A stretch of 64,000 nucleotides of DNA from assembly GCA_964405455.1 (NCBI GenBank), contig CAYOOA010000009.1, positions 1 to 64,000 on the forward strand, in the 5' to 3' direction. The notes under the pieces are model-generated. The model was not told the DNA's origin and searched no databases. It saw only the letters and a list, made by a program, of their open reading frames with translations. The translations under genes and the position numbers were made by a program. This document shows positions 1-8,113 of this stretch, in pieces (the stretch's first letter is position 1; each line of letters starts with the position of its first letter). This stretch comes from CALESS01 sp964405455 (lineage in GTDB: Bacteria > Chloroflexota > Anaerolineae > Anaerolineales > Anaerolineaceae).

Positions 1-373
1 AAATCTCCGCGTTCTCCGTCTCCTCCGTGCCTCCGCGGTGATGCCTTTTCTCAAGAAATCTCCGCGTTCTCCGTTTTCTCCGCGCCTCCGCGGTGAAGCT
101 TTTCCTCAAGAAATCTCCGCGTTCTCCGTTTTCTCCGCGCCTCCGCGGTGATGCCTTTCCTCAAGAAATCTCCGCGTTCTCCGTTTCCTCCGCGCCTCCG
201 CGGTGAAGCTTTTCCTCAAGAAATCTCCGCGTTCTCCGTTTCCTCCGCGCCTCCGCGGTGATGCCTTTCCTCAAGAAATCTCCGCGTTCTCCGTTTCCTC
301 CGCGCCTCCGCGGTGAAGCTTTTCCTCAAGAAATCTCCGCGTTCTCCGTTTCCTCCGCGCCTCCGCGGTGATG
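1..373. repeat. 55-bp tandem repeat array, about 6.8 copies
   Basis: The core AAATCTCCGCGTTCTCCGT recurs at 1, 56, 111, 166, 221, 276 and 331, an exact 55-bp period. Copies alternate between two endings, GTGATGCCTTT and GTGAAGCTTTT, so there is a 110-bp higher-order unit. The array starts before the window, so its true copy number is unknown. The last copy overlaps the 3' end of the HMG-CoA reductase gene and supplies its stop codon. Spacer-free head-to-tail copies rule out a CRISPR array. Confidence 0.95.
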
Positions 374-1633
374 CCTTATTATCTCTTCCGCCCGGTCGAG
401 TCGGACGTTTTTCTCCACCACCATCTGGTTGGCCACCCGTTCAATATCCTCGCCGGTTGCCCCGGCAGCGGCAGCCACCTGGCGGGCGTGCAGGCTCATG
501 TGCCCGCGCTGGATGCCCTCCGTGGCCAGCGCCCGCAGCGCGGCCAGGTTCTGCGCCAGCCCGACCGAGACAATGATCTCCGCCAGCTCGACTGCACTCT
601 TCACGCCCATCAATTTGATCGCCGCCCGTGCCGTGGGATGCACGCGGGTTGCCCCGCCGACCAAACCCACCGCCAGCGGCATCTCCAGCGTCCCCACCAG
701 GTTGCCTTCAGCATCCCGGGCCCAGGTGGATAGGCTGGTGTAACGCCCGGAGCGGGCCGCATAGGCATGCGCCCCGGCCTCCACCGCCCGCCAGTCATTC
801 CCGGTCGCCAGCACCACCGCATCCACCCCGTTCATGATGCCTTTGTTGTGCGTCGCCGCCCGGTAGGGATCCGCCGCGGCAAAGGCATACGCCGCAATGA
901 TCCCATCCCGCACCACCTCGGCGGAGAACGAATCAAACGCCAGCTGCCGCAGCGGGATGGTCACCCGCGCCCGCGCCAGCCGCCTGTCCGCCAGGTTGGT
1001 GAGGATGCGCAGCAGCACGCGTCCGCCGGTGACTTGTTCCACCAGCGGCGCCAGGCGCTCGCAAGCCGTGTTGATCGCGTTGGCGCCCATCGCATCGCGC
1101 ACATCGTAGACCAGGTGCACCACCAGGAACGGACCGATCGGTGAATCGTCCATCAGGCGCACTTCCAGGTCGCGCGGCCCGCCGCCCAGGCTCACCAGGG
1201 TGGAATCCACCTCAGCCGCGGCCTGCAGCAGCCGGGCCTTGTTCTCCAGCAGCTTCAGGCGGGCCGTTGGTAAATCCGCCAGCCCCAGCACCTGCATCTG
1301 TCCGATCATCTCCGGCGGTGTGGTGGATGCAGTGAAGCCCCCGCCCGCCGCAGCCAGCCGGGCCATGAAGGATGCCCCGGCTACAATCGAGGCTTCCTCC
1401 ACCACCATCGGCACCAGCACCGGCCGACCGTTGACGATGAAATTCTGGGCGATGCCCAGCGGCAGGCCGTGCACCCCGACCACGTTCTCGATCATGTGGT
1501 CAGCCTGCTCCAGCGAAAGGCCGGCTGCCCCACCCAGGGCTGCCAGGTCATCCTGGTCCAGGTTGCCCTGGGCCGCCAGTTGTTCCAACCGTTCAGCGGG
1601 GGTCATTTCGTAAAATTTTTTCATCGACTCCAT
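326..1633 (-). CDS. mvaA: Hydroxymethylglutaryl-CoA reductase, class II
   Basis: Cytosolic soluble enzyme, 435 residues, interconverting HMG-CoA and mevalonate; the class II length and lack of membrane segments fit the bacterial type. Visible motifs are MIENVVGVHGLPLG (47-60), the VVEEAS glutamate region (about 77-82), DAMGAN (180-185), THNKGIMNG with the catalytic lysine near 264, ATGND with the aspartate near 280, and GHMSLHAR near 377-384 for the catalytic histidine. No other mevalonate-pathway gene lies beside it, so synthesis versus degradation cannot be decided. The last 15 residues and the stop codon come from the tandem repeat. A second ATG three codons in is preceded by GGAG and may be the true start. 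Confidence 0.93.
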   Translation of the reverse strand: MESMKKFYEMTPAERLEQLAAQGNLDQDDLAALGGAAGLSLEQADHMIENVVGVHGLPLGIAQNFIVNGRPVLVPMVVEEASIVAGASFMARLAAAGGGFTASTTPPEMIGQMQVLGLADLPTARLKLLENKARLLQAAAEVDSTLVSLGGGPRDLEVRLMDDSPIGPFLVVHLVYDVRDAMGANAINTACERLAPLVEQVTGGRVLLRILTNLADRRLARARVTIPLRQLAFDSFSAEVVRDGIIAAYAFAAADPYRAATHNKGIMNGVDAVVLATGNDWRAVEAGAHAYAARSGRYTSLSTWARDAEGNLVGTLEMPLAVGLVGGATRVHPTARAAIKLMGVKSAVELAEIIVSVGLAQNLAALRALATEGIQRGHMSLHARQVAAAAGATGEDIERVANQMVVEKNVRLDRAEEIIRHHRGGAEETENAEIS

Positions 1634-1692
1634 CCCATCTCATTCCATTGTCATCATCTTAAGGGCGGAAGGCTTGCAAAAACTATCACACC

Positions 1693-2253
1693 TTAATCCA
1701 ACCGCCTTTTGAGGAAGACAGCCACCTCCCCGCTGTCGAGATCGTGATTGGTATAAAAGGAAATGTCCACCGCTTCCATTCGAAAGCCCACCCTGCGGTA
1801 AAAACGGATCGCCGGAACGTTGGTATTTTGCGTTTCCACCCGCAGGGTGCGCAGCCCGGCCGGGCGGGCCAGGTCTGCCAGCCTGTCCATCAGGCTGCGG
1901 CCAATGCCCCTGCCCTGGAAAGTCGGCGCCACGTGGAATTCCCAGATCCACAACGTGCCGTTCCATTCCTCCGCCCCGCCGATGGCCACCCCCGCCAGTT
2001 GGCCGGCCGCATATGCACCCAGGGAAAGCCCCTGCGGAAGCAGGCCCTGGTAGCGCTGCATGTCCTCCACCGTCAACCCGGAACGAAAATCCCGGGTGTA
2101 CGGCTGCGGGAGTGTCTCCAGGCGCAGTTGGAAAGTGGTCAGGGTGTCCGTTTCCTCCACCGAGACCGCATAACGTTCAGTGGAGGTGTACCCGGACATC
2201 ACCTGCAGCATGTCCGCCCGGGCCAGGGTAGTGAGCACCTTGATTTCAACCAT
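1693..2253 (-). CDS. GNAT-family N-acetyltransferase
   Basis: A 186-residue acetyl-CoA-dependent acetyltransferase of unknown substrate. The acetyl-CoA binding loop is visible as QGRGIGRSL after the beta strand WIWEFHVAP, followed by TLRVETQNTNVPAIRFYRR, a typical GNAT C-terminal strand and helix. The start was placed at the ATG preceded by GGAGGTGAT; an upstream in-frame extension is longer but would overlap the divergent promoter and the neighbouring gene. It is divergent from the two-domain GNAT at 2339, and the two may act in related detoxification or modification reactions, which is only an inference. Confidence 0.85.
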   Translation of the reverse strand: MVEIKVLTTLARADMLQVMSGYTSTERYAVSVEETDTLTTFQLRLETLPQPYTRDFRSGLTVEDMQRYQGLLPQGLSLGAYAAGQLAGVAIGGAEEWNGTLWIWEFHVAPTFQGRGIGRSLMDRLADLARPAGLRTLRVETQNTNVPAIRFYRRVGFRMEAVDISFYTNHDLDSGEVAVFLKRRLD

Positions 2254-2275
2254 ATCATCACCTCCCACGGGATAT

Positions 2276-2304
2276 TTGAATGTCCATCCTGGATCAAGTA
2301 TACT
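2276..2304 (+). promoter_or_regulatory. Sigma-70-like promoter for the two-domain GNAT gene
   Basis: TTGAAT and TATACT are separated by exactly 17 bases. The -10 box ends about 34 bases before the ATG at 2339. Read by eye only. Confidence 0.6.
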
Positions 2305-2338
2305 TCTGCATAGATTGATTGGAACAGGACGGTAGCGC

Positions 2339-3346
2339 ATGAACACCCATACACCCCCACCCGATGGATTCCTGGATGCATCCCTCACCCGGCGGCCCGC
2401 CCGCTGGGAGGATTTGCAAGCGGTCGCCCGGCTGATCTACATCGTCTGCGCGGCCGACGGCGATACCAGCGTGGCCACCACCCCGGAAGACCTGGCTGAA
2501 AACTGGAAGTATGAGGGTTTCACCCCGGAGCAGGATGCCTTCGTGGTGCAAAACCGCGAGGGGCAGTTGGTGGGGTATGCCGAGCTGATCAACAGCAATG
2601 GGCATTATCACCTGGGCGGCGACCTGTATGTCCACCCTGATCATCACATGCAGGGGGTCCACAGCACCCTGCTCGAGGCGCTTGATATTCGCGGGGCCTG
2701 GCACATTCCCCAGGCTGACCCAGAAAGGCGCGTCTTCATCCGGCTGGTCACCGATCACAAGGACGAGGCCGGCAAAGCCTGTTGCAGCCATGCCGGTTAC
2801 CGGCCGGTCCGCTATTACTGGCGGATGGGCATCGAGCTGACCGCCGCGCCGCCTGCCCCCGTTCTCCCTGCGGGGTTTGAGTTCGTGCCCTTCGTGAAGG
2901 AAAAGCATGCAAAAGTCGTCTGGCAGGCGCGGAATGAATCCTTCCGGGATCACTGGGGCAGCCACCCGGTTTCTTTTGAGAAGTTCTCATACTTTTACTT
3001 TGAAACGGCAGAGTATGATCCCACCCTCTGGGCGGTGATCTGGGATGGCGACCAGGTGGCCGGTTTTTCCATCAACCATTACCGGGTGGACGTTGGCTGG
3101 GTACGCACCCTGGGCGTCCGCCCGGCCTGGCGCAAGCACGGCCTGGGGCTGGCGCTGCTGCACTGGTCTTTTGGGGAATTCTACCGGCGGGGCACCACCT
3201 CCATCGGTCTGAGCGTGGATGCCGCCAACCCGACCGGCGCCACCCGTCTCTACCGGCGGGCCGGCATGCAGGCAATGAGTGAATTTGTGATGTTCGAGAA
3301 GGAATTACGCCCGGGGGTGGATGAACCTGACCCTTCCGAATCCTGA
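2339..3346 (+). CDS. Two-domain GNAT acetyltransferase
   Basis: A 335-residue protein made of two GNAT-like halves, as in mycothiol-synthase-like and Eis-like proteins. The N-terminal half (about 15-160) has a weak acetyl-CoA motif around YVHPDHHMQGVHSTLLEA. The C-terminal half carries the clear motif LGVRPAWRKHGLGLALLHW near 255-275 followed by SIGLSVDAANPTGATRLYRR. The substrate is not identifiable. The gene ends in a convergent hairpin shared with the FHA gene. Confidence 0.85.
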   Translation: MNTHTPPPDGFLDASLTRRPARWEDLQAVARLIYIVCAADGDTSVATTPEDLAENWKYEGFTPEQDAFVVQNREGQLVGYAELINSNGHYHLGGDLYVHPDHHMQGVHSTLLEALDIRGAWHIPQADPERRVFIRLVTDHKDEAGKACCSHAGYRPVRYYWRMGIELTAAPPAPVLPAGFEFVPFVKEKHAKVVWQARNESFRDHWGSHPVSFEKFSYFYFETAEYDPTLWAVIWDGDQVAGFSINHYRVDVGWVRTLGVRPAWRKHGLGLALLHWSFGEFYRRGTTSIGLSVDAANPTGATRLYRRAGMQAMSEFVMFEKELRPGVDEPDPSES

Positions 3347-3364
3347 CCCAATCATTAATAACAA

Positions 3365-3402
3365 ACACCGGCCGCAGGATTTCAACCACCTGCGGCCGGT
3401 GT
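3365..3402. terminator. Bidirectional hairpin between convergent genes
   Basis: ACACCGGCCGCAGG pairs perfectly with CCTGCGGCCGGTGT, a 14-bp stem with a 10-base loop. It lies 18 bases after the plus-strand stop and 16 bases from the minus-strand stop, so it probably ends both transcripts. T-tracts are short. Confidence 0.8.
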
Positions 3403-3418
3403 ATTTATTCAGCGTCGG

Positions 3419-5524
3419 TTAATGGCGCGGTTCATAAACCGTTGGCTGATCCTGCAGGGAGACGGCCGGCGGCACATCCACCCGCAGGCGGGTATCGCCA
3501 ATCGTGATGACATCCCCGTTCTTCAAGGCTGCCGGCTGCATGGGCGTCAGCGGTTGATCGTTGAGCAGGGTGCCGTTGGTGCTGTTCAGGTCGGTCAGGA
3601 AGTAGCCGCTGGCCATCGGGTCCAGCGCAGCATGGACGCGCGAAGACCGCCCGTCCGGCAGCAGGATGTTGTTTTGCTCGCTGCGGCCCAGCGTGGCCCG
3701 GCCTTCCAGGCGGAATTCCTTGCCGGCCAGTTCGCCCGTCAGGATGGTCAGCTTCCAGCCGGTCAGGGAGGGCGCTGCCACGACGGTCTCCATTCCACCC
3801 AATGCGGGTGGAACGACCGCCGGCTTGATTTCCGGCGGAGGTGTAACCTCCGGCTCCACGATTGCCGGAGGCACAACCGGGGGCACTTCGATGACCGGCG
3901 CACTGACGGCAGGCTGTTCCACAATCGGTTCAACAACCGCCGGGGGTGTTTCAATGACCGGTTCTACAACGGCTGGCTGTTGCACCACCGGCTCTGCCTT
4001 GATCTCTGGCATAAACGGGACGGGTTGCACAACCGGCGGAGTTTGCATCACCGGCGCAACCACCGGCTGAAGGGGAGCCGGCTGGTATTCCACCGCCGGG
4101 GCCGGTTGAATCTCCGCCGTGGGCTGCGGCATTTCTTCAGCCGCGGTCACCCAGGGTAGATCTTCCAGTTTCTCGAGGCCGGGCATGTTGCCAAAGATGA
4201 TCCCCAGCAGGGCCCCAAAGGCTGCGAACAAGCCCGGCAGGACCGCCATCATGATGGCCGGGTCGGCATAATCGCTGTTCCACCAGCTGTCAAAGGTGCC
4301 GCCCGCATCCTGCCAGCCGCCTTCATCCGCCAGGACGGGTGTGGTCAGCGAAAACAACATCAGCCCCAGCAGCAGGATCGCCGTTCCGCGCCCCAGCCGG
4401 ATTGTCCCCGGTTTGAGCAGCAGCAAGGCAAGCCCTCCGCCAAGCGCCAGGATCAGGAAGATCAGCCAGGCGATCCACCACGGGATTACCCCCAGCAGGA
4501 AGCCAATCACCATCCCGCCCACGATCATCCCGATGAAGCCCGGGTTGAGGGCAGCACCGCGGCTGAGCTTCGGAGCAGCAAAGCGCAGGATCAGTCCCGG
4601 CAGGCTGCGCTGCTGCATCAACAGGGCAACCAGGCTCAGCAGGAAGAGCAGCAAACTTGCCATGAAATTATGCAGGATGAGCGCGATCAGCAGGGCAAAG
4701 GCAGCCCCAAAGCAGGCCGCGGCCAACCCCTTACGCCCGGTGGATTGAATGGAGGCGCGCACAAACGGAACCACTCCACCCAGTTGCTTGAAGAATGGTT
4801 TTACCCCGCGGGTAAGCAGGCGGATCACCACCGTGCCGAGCAGGATGCCCAGCAACAGCCAGAACACGATCCCGCCGCCCCCGCCCGGTGCGTTCAGCAC
4901 CTCCCCCAGGATGGGGTGGCGCGCCTTGACGTAGAAGCCCTCATTGGGGCCGACCATCAGGTATATGTGGAAGATCCACACGCCCAGGGTCAGCACGCCC
5001 AGCCCGACCAGGTACATCAGCCAGTGCCCGGCCAGGCCGCGGAAGAACTGGCCGACCGGCCGGGTGAATAATTGTCCGAGAGTCTGCGGCGGTTCCAGGT
5101 CGGTCGCCGCTGGAGCGGCCGGTTTGACCCTGGCTGGTTTTTCCTTCTTCGCCTTGGGTTTTCCGCCGGGAAAATCGGCATACGGGTCAAAACCGTGCGG
5201 TTTTTGCAGTCCTGCCGGTGGCGCGTTTACCGGTTGGGCTTGCGGCTTGACCGGTCCGGCCACGGGTGTAAACGGCTGCACGGCAGCAGGCGGTGGAGCT
5301 ACAGGCGGCGGGGGGATGGGCCGCGGCGGAACCGCCGGCTGCCAGGCCGCGCCGTCCCAGCGCAGCCAGGAACCATCCACCTCGTTGATCGTCCACCACG
5401 CGCCGGATGCATCGCTCAGGCGCAATTGCTGCACAGCGGCCGTAAAGGCCTGGGGCGTCAATTGCCCGGCATCCCTCTGCCGGCGGTAAACCTGGTATTG
5501 TTGTTCAAGCGTCTCGAAATCCAT
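3419..5524 (-). CDS. Multi-pass membrane protein with C-terminal FHA domain
   Basis: A 701-residue membrane protein. The first 65 residues form a small soluble segment with the tryptophan pattern WWTINEVDGSWLRWDG, followed by a Pro-rich linker. The centre holds about seven or eight hydrophobic segments (for example LMYLVGLGVLTLGVWIF and IVFWLLLGILLGTVVIRLL). A long Pro/Val/Glu-rich linker follows, then an FHA domain in the last 95 residues with GRATLGRSEQNNI, SSRVHAAL and NSTNGTLLND, the phosphothreonine-binding signature. It probably tethers phosphoprotein signalling to the membrane. No Ser/Thr kinase gene is nearby. The start was chosen at the ATG after GGGAGGAAGGC; a longer reading frame lacks a ribosome site. 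Confidence 0.85.
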   Translation of the reverse strand: MDFETLEQQYQVYRRQRDAGQLTPQAFTAAVQQLRLSDASGAWWTINEVDGSWLRWDGAAWQPAVPPRPIPPPPVAPPPAAVQPFTPVAGPVKPQAQPVNAPPAGLQKPHGFDPYADFPGGKPKAKKEKPARVKPAAPAATDLEPPQTLGQLFTRPVGQFFRGLAGHWLMYLVGLGVLTLGVWIFHIYLMVGPNEGFYVKARHPILGEVLNAPGGGGGIVFWLLLGILLGTVVIRLLTRGVKPFFKQLGGVVPFVRASIQSTGRKGLAAACFGAAFALLIALILHNFMASLLLFLLSLVALLMQQRSLPGLILRFAAPKLSRGAALNPGFIGMIVGGMVIGFLLGVIPWWIAWLIFLILALGGGLALLLLKPGTIRLGRGTAILLLGLMLFSLTTPVLADEGGWQDAGGTFDSWWNSDYADPAIMMAVLPGLFAAFGALLGIIFGNMPGLEKLEDLPWVTAAEEMPQPTAEIQPAPAVEYQPAPLQPVVAPVMQTPPVVQPVPFMPEIKAEPVVQQPAVVEPVIETPPAVVEPIVEQPAVSAPVIEVPPVVPPAIVEPEVTPPPEIKPAVVPPALGGMETVVAAPSLTGWKLTILTGELAGKEFRLEGRATLGRSEQNNILLPDGRSSRVHAALDPMASGYFLTDLNSTNGTLLNDQPLTPMQPAALKNGDVITIGDTRLRVDVPPAVSLQDQPTVYEPRH

Positions 5525-5645
5525 GCCTTCCTCCCGTGGACGTGCCCTCCCTGGCGGCCGTCCGCTGCATTTGGATACATCCATTTTATATCGATGTGCA
5601 AAAAACAGGCCTGGTTTTTCTCATTTTCCTGAAATTGATACAAAA

Positions 5646-5675
5646 TTGGAAAATTTGACTCCATTTCGGTATACT
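5646..5675 (+). promoter_or_regulatory. Candidate promoter for the small membrane protein
   Basis: TTGGAA, an 18-base spacer and TATACT, with the -10 box 21 bases before the start codon at 5697. Confidence 0.45.
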
Positions 5676-5696
5676 GGTTGCAAAGGAGAAGACCCT

Positions 5697-6140
5697 ATGA
5701 CTTTCTATGAGATTTTACTTGGCTTGCACAGTATCGTCCGCTGGCTGGTGCTGGCTGCCGCTGTATATGCCATCTTCCGCGCATTGAGCGGCTGGCTGGG
5801 CCGCAAGGACTGGAGCAAAGCCGACAAAACTGCCGGCGTGCTTTTCACCTCCATCCTAGATACACAACTGCTCTTCGGATTGATCCTGTACTTTGTCAGC
5901 CCGATCACCTCCGGCGCCCTGCGCACCTTTGGCGCAGCAATGAAGAACGCTGTCACCCGTTTCTTCCTGGTGGAGCATTCCGCCCTGATGCTGGTGGCGG
6001 TAATCGTTGCCCATATCGGCTGGAGTATGGCCAAAAAAGCCGGCACAGATTTGTCCAAATTCCGCCGCATGGCGCTCTGGTTCCTCGGTAGTCTGGCCCT
6101 GGTGTTGGCCGTTATTCCCTGGGACCGCCTGTTCAAGTAG
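5697..6140 (+). CDS. Conserved four-helix membrane protein, cytochrome-b561-like
   Basis: A 147-residue integral membrane protein with about four hydrophobic helices. LHSIVRWLVLAAAVYAIF, the central TSILDTQLLFGLILYF and RFFLVEHSALMLVAVIVAHIG resemble a conserved family that is often annotated loosely as cytochrome B. Histidines in helices 1 and 3 (LHS, VEHS) and the AHIG motif could ligand haem, but this is not shown. The start ATG is preceded by AAAGGAGAAG. A promoter lies directly upstream and a perfect terminator follows, so it is monocistronic. Confidence 0.75.
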   Translation: MTFYEILLGLHSIVRWLVLAAAVYAIFRALSGWLGRKDWSKADKTAGVLFTSILDTQLLFGLILYFVSPITSGALRTFGAAMKNAVTRFFLVEHSALMLVAVIVAHIGWSMAKKAGTDLSKFRRMALWFLGSLALVLAVIPWDRLFK

Positions 6141-6161
6141 TTTCGCGATTTCTCCCCACTC

Positions 6162-6191
6162 AAGCCGCTGATATTAATTCCAGCGGCTTTT
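6162..6191 (+). terminator. Intrinsic terminator
   Basis: AAGCCGCTG and CAGCGGCTT form a perfect 9-bp stem with a 10-base loop followed by a TTTT run, 22 bases after the stop of the small membrane protein. Confidence 0.85.
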
Positions 6192-6202
6192 CATTTACTA
6201 TC

Positions 6203-6240
6203 TTGTCATTGCAAGACCTCACAGAGGTCGAAGCAATCTC
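6203..6240. repeat. Dispersed repeat of the TCATTGC...GAAGCAATCTC type
   Basis: TTGTCATTGCAAGACCTC and GAGGTCGAAGCAATCTC flank a short hairpin (GACCTC aca GAGGTC). This matches a degenerate intergenic repeat that is common in many environmental bacterial genomes. A second variant lies at 6855. An additional hairpin, ACGGGG with CCCCGT, follows at 6250-6268. Confidence 0.6.
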
Positions 6241-6325
6241 CCAAACCTTACGGGGTCTCTTTCCCCGTTTATATTCCCATCCCGGGCTATAATATCCACG
6301 GGGAATTCTTGTGGAGGGAATCGCT

Positions 6326-6805
6326 TTGAAAACTTTGATCATCTATGAATCATTTTTCGGCAATACCGAAAAAATCGCCCGCGCCATCGCAGCGGGGCTT
6401 TCAACCGGGGAGGAAATTTCTGTCGTGGCAATTGCCAACCTCACCGCGGAGCAGTTGGCCGCAGCAGAATTGATCATTTACGGCACGCCCACCCGCGGCT
6501 TCCGTCCGGGGGATGCCACCAAGAAGTGGCTGACCGGCTTGCCCGCCGGTGCCCTGGCCGGAAAAAAGGTCGCTGCCTTTGATACCCGCATCCCGGTGGT
6601 AGAGATCAAGAACCTCCTCCTGACCGTGTTGGTCAAGATCTTTGGCTATGCCGCCAAGCCGCTGGCCGAAGGCCTGGTGGCCAAGGGCGGCACGCTGGCC
6701 GCCGAGCCGGTCGGCTTCATCGTCAACGCCTCGGAAGGTCCGCTGCGCGACGGCGAGATCGAACGCGCCGTGGCCTGGGCCCAGGCATTTACAGCAAATC
6801 TTTAA
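6326..6805 (+). CDS. Flavodoxin-like protein
   Basis: A 159-residue FMN-binding fold. The N-terminal phosphate loop YESFFGNTEKIA matches the flavodoxin signature, followed by IYGTPTRGFRPGD, which fits the FMN-ring loop. It could be an electron carrier or a flavodoxin-domain protein of the MioC/WrbA edge. The start was taken as TTG at 6326 because GGAGGG lies 7 bases before it; the in-frame GTG at 6311 overlaps that ribosome site. A TATAAT box lies at 6288-6293. The gene is followed by a GC-rich hairpin. Confidence 0.8.
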   Translation: MKTLIIYESFFGNTEKIARAIAAGLSTGEEISVVAIANLTAEQLAAAELIIYGTPTRGFRPGDATKKWLTGLPAGALAGKKVAAFDTRIPVVEIKNLLLTVLVKIFGYAAKPLAEGLVAKGGTLAAEPVGFIVNASEGPLRDGEIERAVAWAQAFTANL

Positions 6806-6811
6806 ACCAAA

Positions 6812-6832
6812 GGGCGGGCTGTAAGCCCGCCC
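6812..6832 (+). terminator. GC-rich hairpin after flavodoxin gene
   Basis: GGGCGGGC and GCCCGCCC form an 8-bp stem with a 5-base loop, six bases after the stop codon. No strong T-tract follows. Confidence 0.55.
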
Positions 6833-6854
6833 ATCTTCATCTGCTTTGATGATC

Positions 6855-6890
6855 CGTCATTCTGAGACCCGAAGAGGCGAAGAATCTTTT
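6855..6890. repeat. Dispersed repeat of the CGTCATTCTGAG type
   Basis: CGTCATTCTGAGACCCG and GGCGAAGAATCTTTT match the second common form of the intergenic repeat also seen at 6203. It lies between the flavodoxin gene and the convergent DinB gene, where nothing else is visible. Confidence 0.55.
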
Positions 6891-6981
6891 TGAAACACAG
6901 ATGCTTGGCCAAGGGCCCACACTATTCGCCGAGCCCGGTATGACCGCGTCTTATTATGCAGTCGGCAAGAGCCCGACCAGC

Positions 6982-7479
6982 TTATCCCTCGAAAAAGATA
7001 AAATCGATATCCCCTGGCGACTGCCCGCAGGAGGTTAACAACTGGGCCATCTCCGAGTGGTGCTGCATACCGTGGAAAAGGATATGATGGAGGATGCGCC
7101 AGCGCGAAAAGAGGAAAGTGCGGCCGTTCAGGTTGGTCAGGTTCATCTGCGCTTCAATCTCCTCTGAGGTCAGATTGTCCAACATCACCAGCCAGGCTTT
7201 TTCCTCCTGCTCGAAGGTTGACGCAATGACTGCCAGGCTCGGGTAATCCTCGATGTTCTCCCGCTGCGGACGGATGCCGGTGGCCAACCCAATCCGCCAG
7301 GATTTTTCCGAGGCAATGATTACATGGAACATCAGGCTGTGCAGCGAACCGCGGCCATAACCCGGATCGGCTAGATAATTCTGCTCGGAAATGCGGCTTG
7401 CACAATCGAGCATGACCCGGCGCACATGAAAGTGATAGGAAAATAGCGTTTTGAATTGATCCCTGGTGAAATTGGGCAT
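6982..7479 (-). CDS. DinB-family protein
   Basis: A 165-residue four-helix DinB/YfiT-like protein. The putative metal-binding histidines are in SLHSLMFHVI (about 45-54) and in HGMQHHSEMAQLL (about 136-148), the usual helix-bundle positions. Members include thiol-dependent detoxification enzymes and putative hydrolases; the actual reaction is unknown. It lies 14 bases downstream of an acetyltransferase gene, so the two are likely co-transcribed. Confidence 0.8.
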   Translation of the reverse strand: MPNFTRDQFKTLFSYHFHVRRVMLDCASRISEQNYLADPGYGRGSLHSLMFHVIIASEKSWRIGLATGIRPQRENIEDYPSLAVIASTFEQEEKAWLVMLDNLTSEEIEAQMNLTNLNGRTFLFSRWRILHHILFHGMQHHSEMAQLLTSCGQSPGDIDFIFFEG

Positions 7480-7493
7480 ACTAAATTTCTTAC

Positions 7494-8087
7494 CTATGAA
7501 ACCTGGTACCTCATGATCAACTGCGTTTCCGAGGCACGCCCCACCTCAACAAAGCCAACCTTGCGGTAAGCCGAAGCGATGCCCATATAACCGCTGTAGC
7601 CGGTTAGTCTCTTGCCTGTCAACGGCGGGGACTGCATGTCCAACGGGTATCCTTCCACGATCCTCGCCCCATTCTGGCGCGCATAATCAACCGCTCCGCT
7701 TAGCAGCGCCTGCATCACGCCCTGTTTGCGGTGCGCCTTATGGATGAAATAGCACACGATCGACCAGACCGGCTGGTCGTCCACCCGCTTGAGGATGCGT
7801 GAGTTTTCCAACGGAACCAGGTTCTCGCGTGGGTTAATCGCGCACCAGCCCACCACCTTTCCCTCTTCATACGCCAGCACCCCTGGCGCAATCGGCAGGG
7901 ATGTCCACTCTTTCAGCAGTGCTTTTTTCTCCTCGCCGCTCAACTTGCCAAACTCGGAGCGCTTGATGCGCCAGAAGGTGCACCAGCAGTTGGCATACGC
8001 CCCATGTTCGCCAAACAACAGTTCCAAGTCAGGCCAGCGTTCGGCCGTGGCTGGAAACACCTCAACGCGGCTCTCGGTTTTCATCAT
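7494..8087 (-). CDS. GNAT-family N-acetyltransferase
   Basis: A 197-residue GNAT protein. KAHRKQGVMQALLSGAVDYA is the acetyl-CoA-binding segment, and SGYMGIASAYRKVGFVEVGR is the typical C-terminal region. The CNCWCTFWR-like N-terminus (ANCWCTFWRIKRSEF) is seen in a subgroup of small acetyltransferases of unknown substrate. Two adjacent ATG codons follow GGGAGATAG, and either may be used. First gene of a two-gene unit with the DinB protein. Confidence 0.82.
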   Translation of the reverse strand: MMKTESRVEVFPATAERWPDLELLFGEHGAYANCWCTFWRIKRSEFGKLSGEEKKALLKEWTSLPIAPGVLAYEEGKVVGWCAINPRENLVPLENSRILKRVDDQPVWSIVCYFIHKAHRKQGVMQALLSGAVDYARQNGARIVEGYPLDMQSPPLTGKRLTGYSGYMGIASAYRKVGFVEVGRASETQLIMRYQVS

Positions 8088-8113
8088 CTATCTCCCTTTC
8101 CTGGATTGAAAGC

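Noticed and set aside
1..373. CRISPR array
   Set aside because: The units follow head to tail with no unique spacers, and the only variation is two alternating endings.
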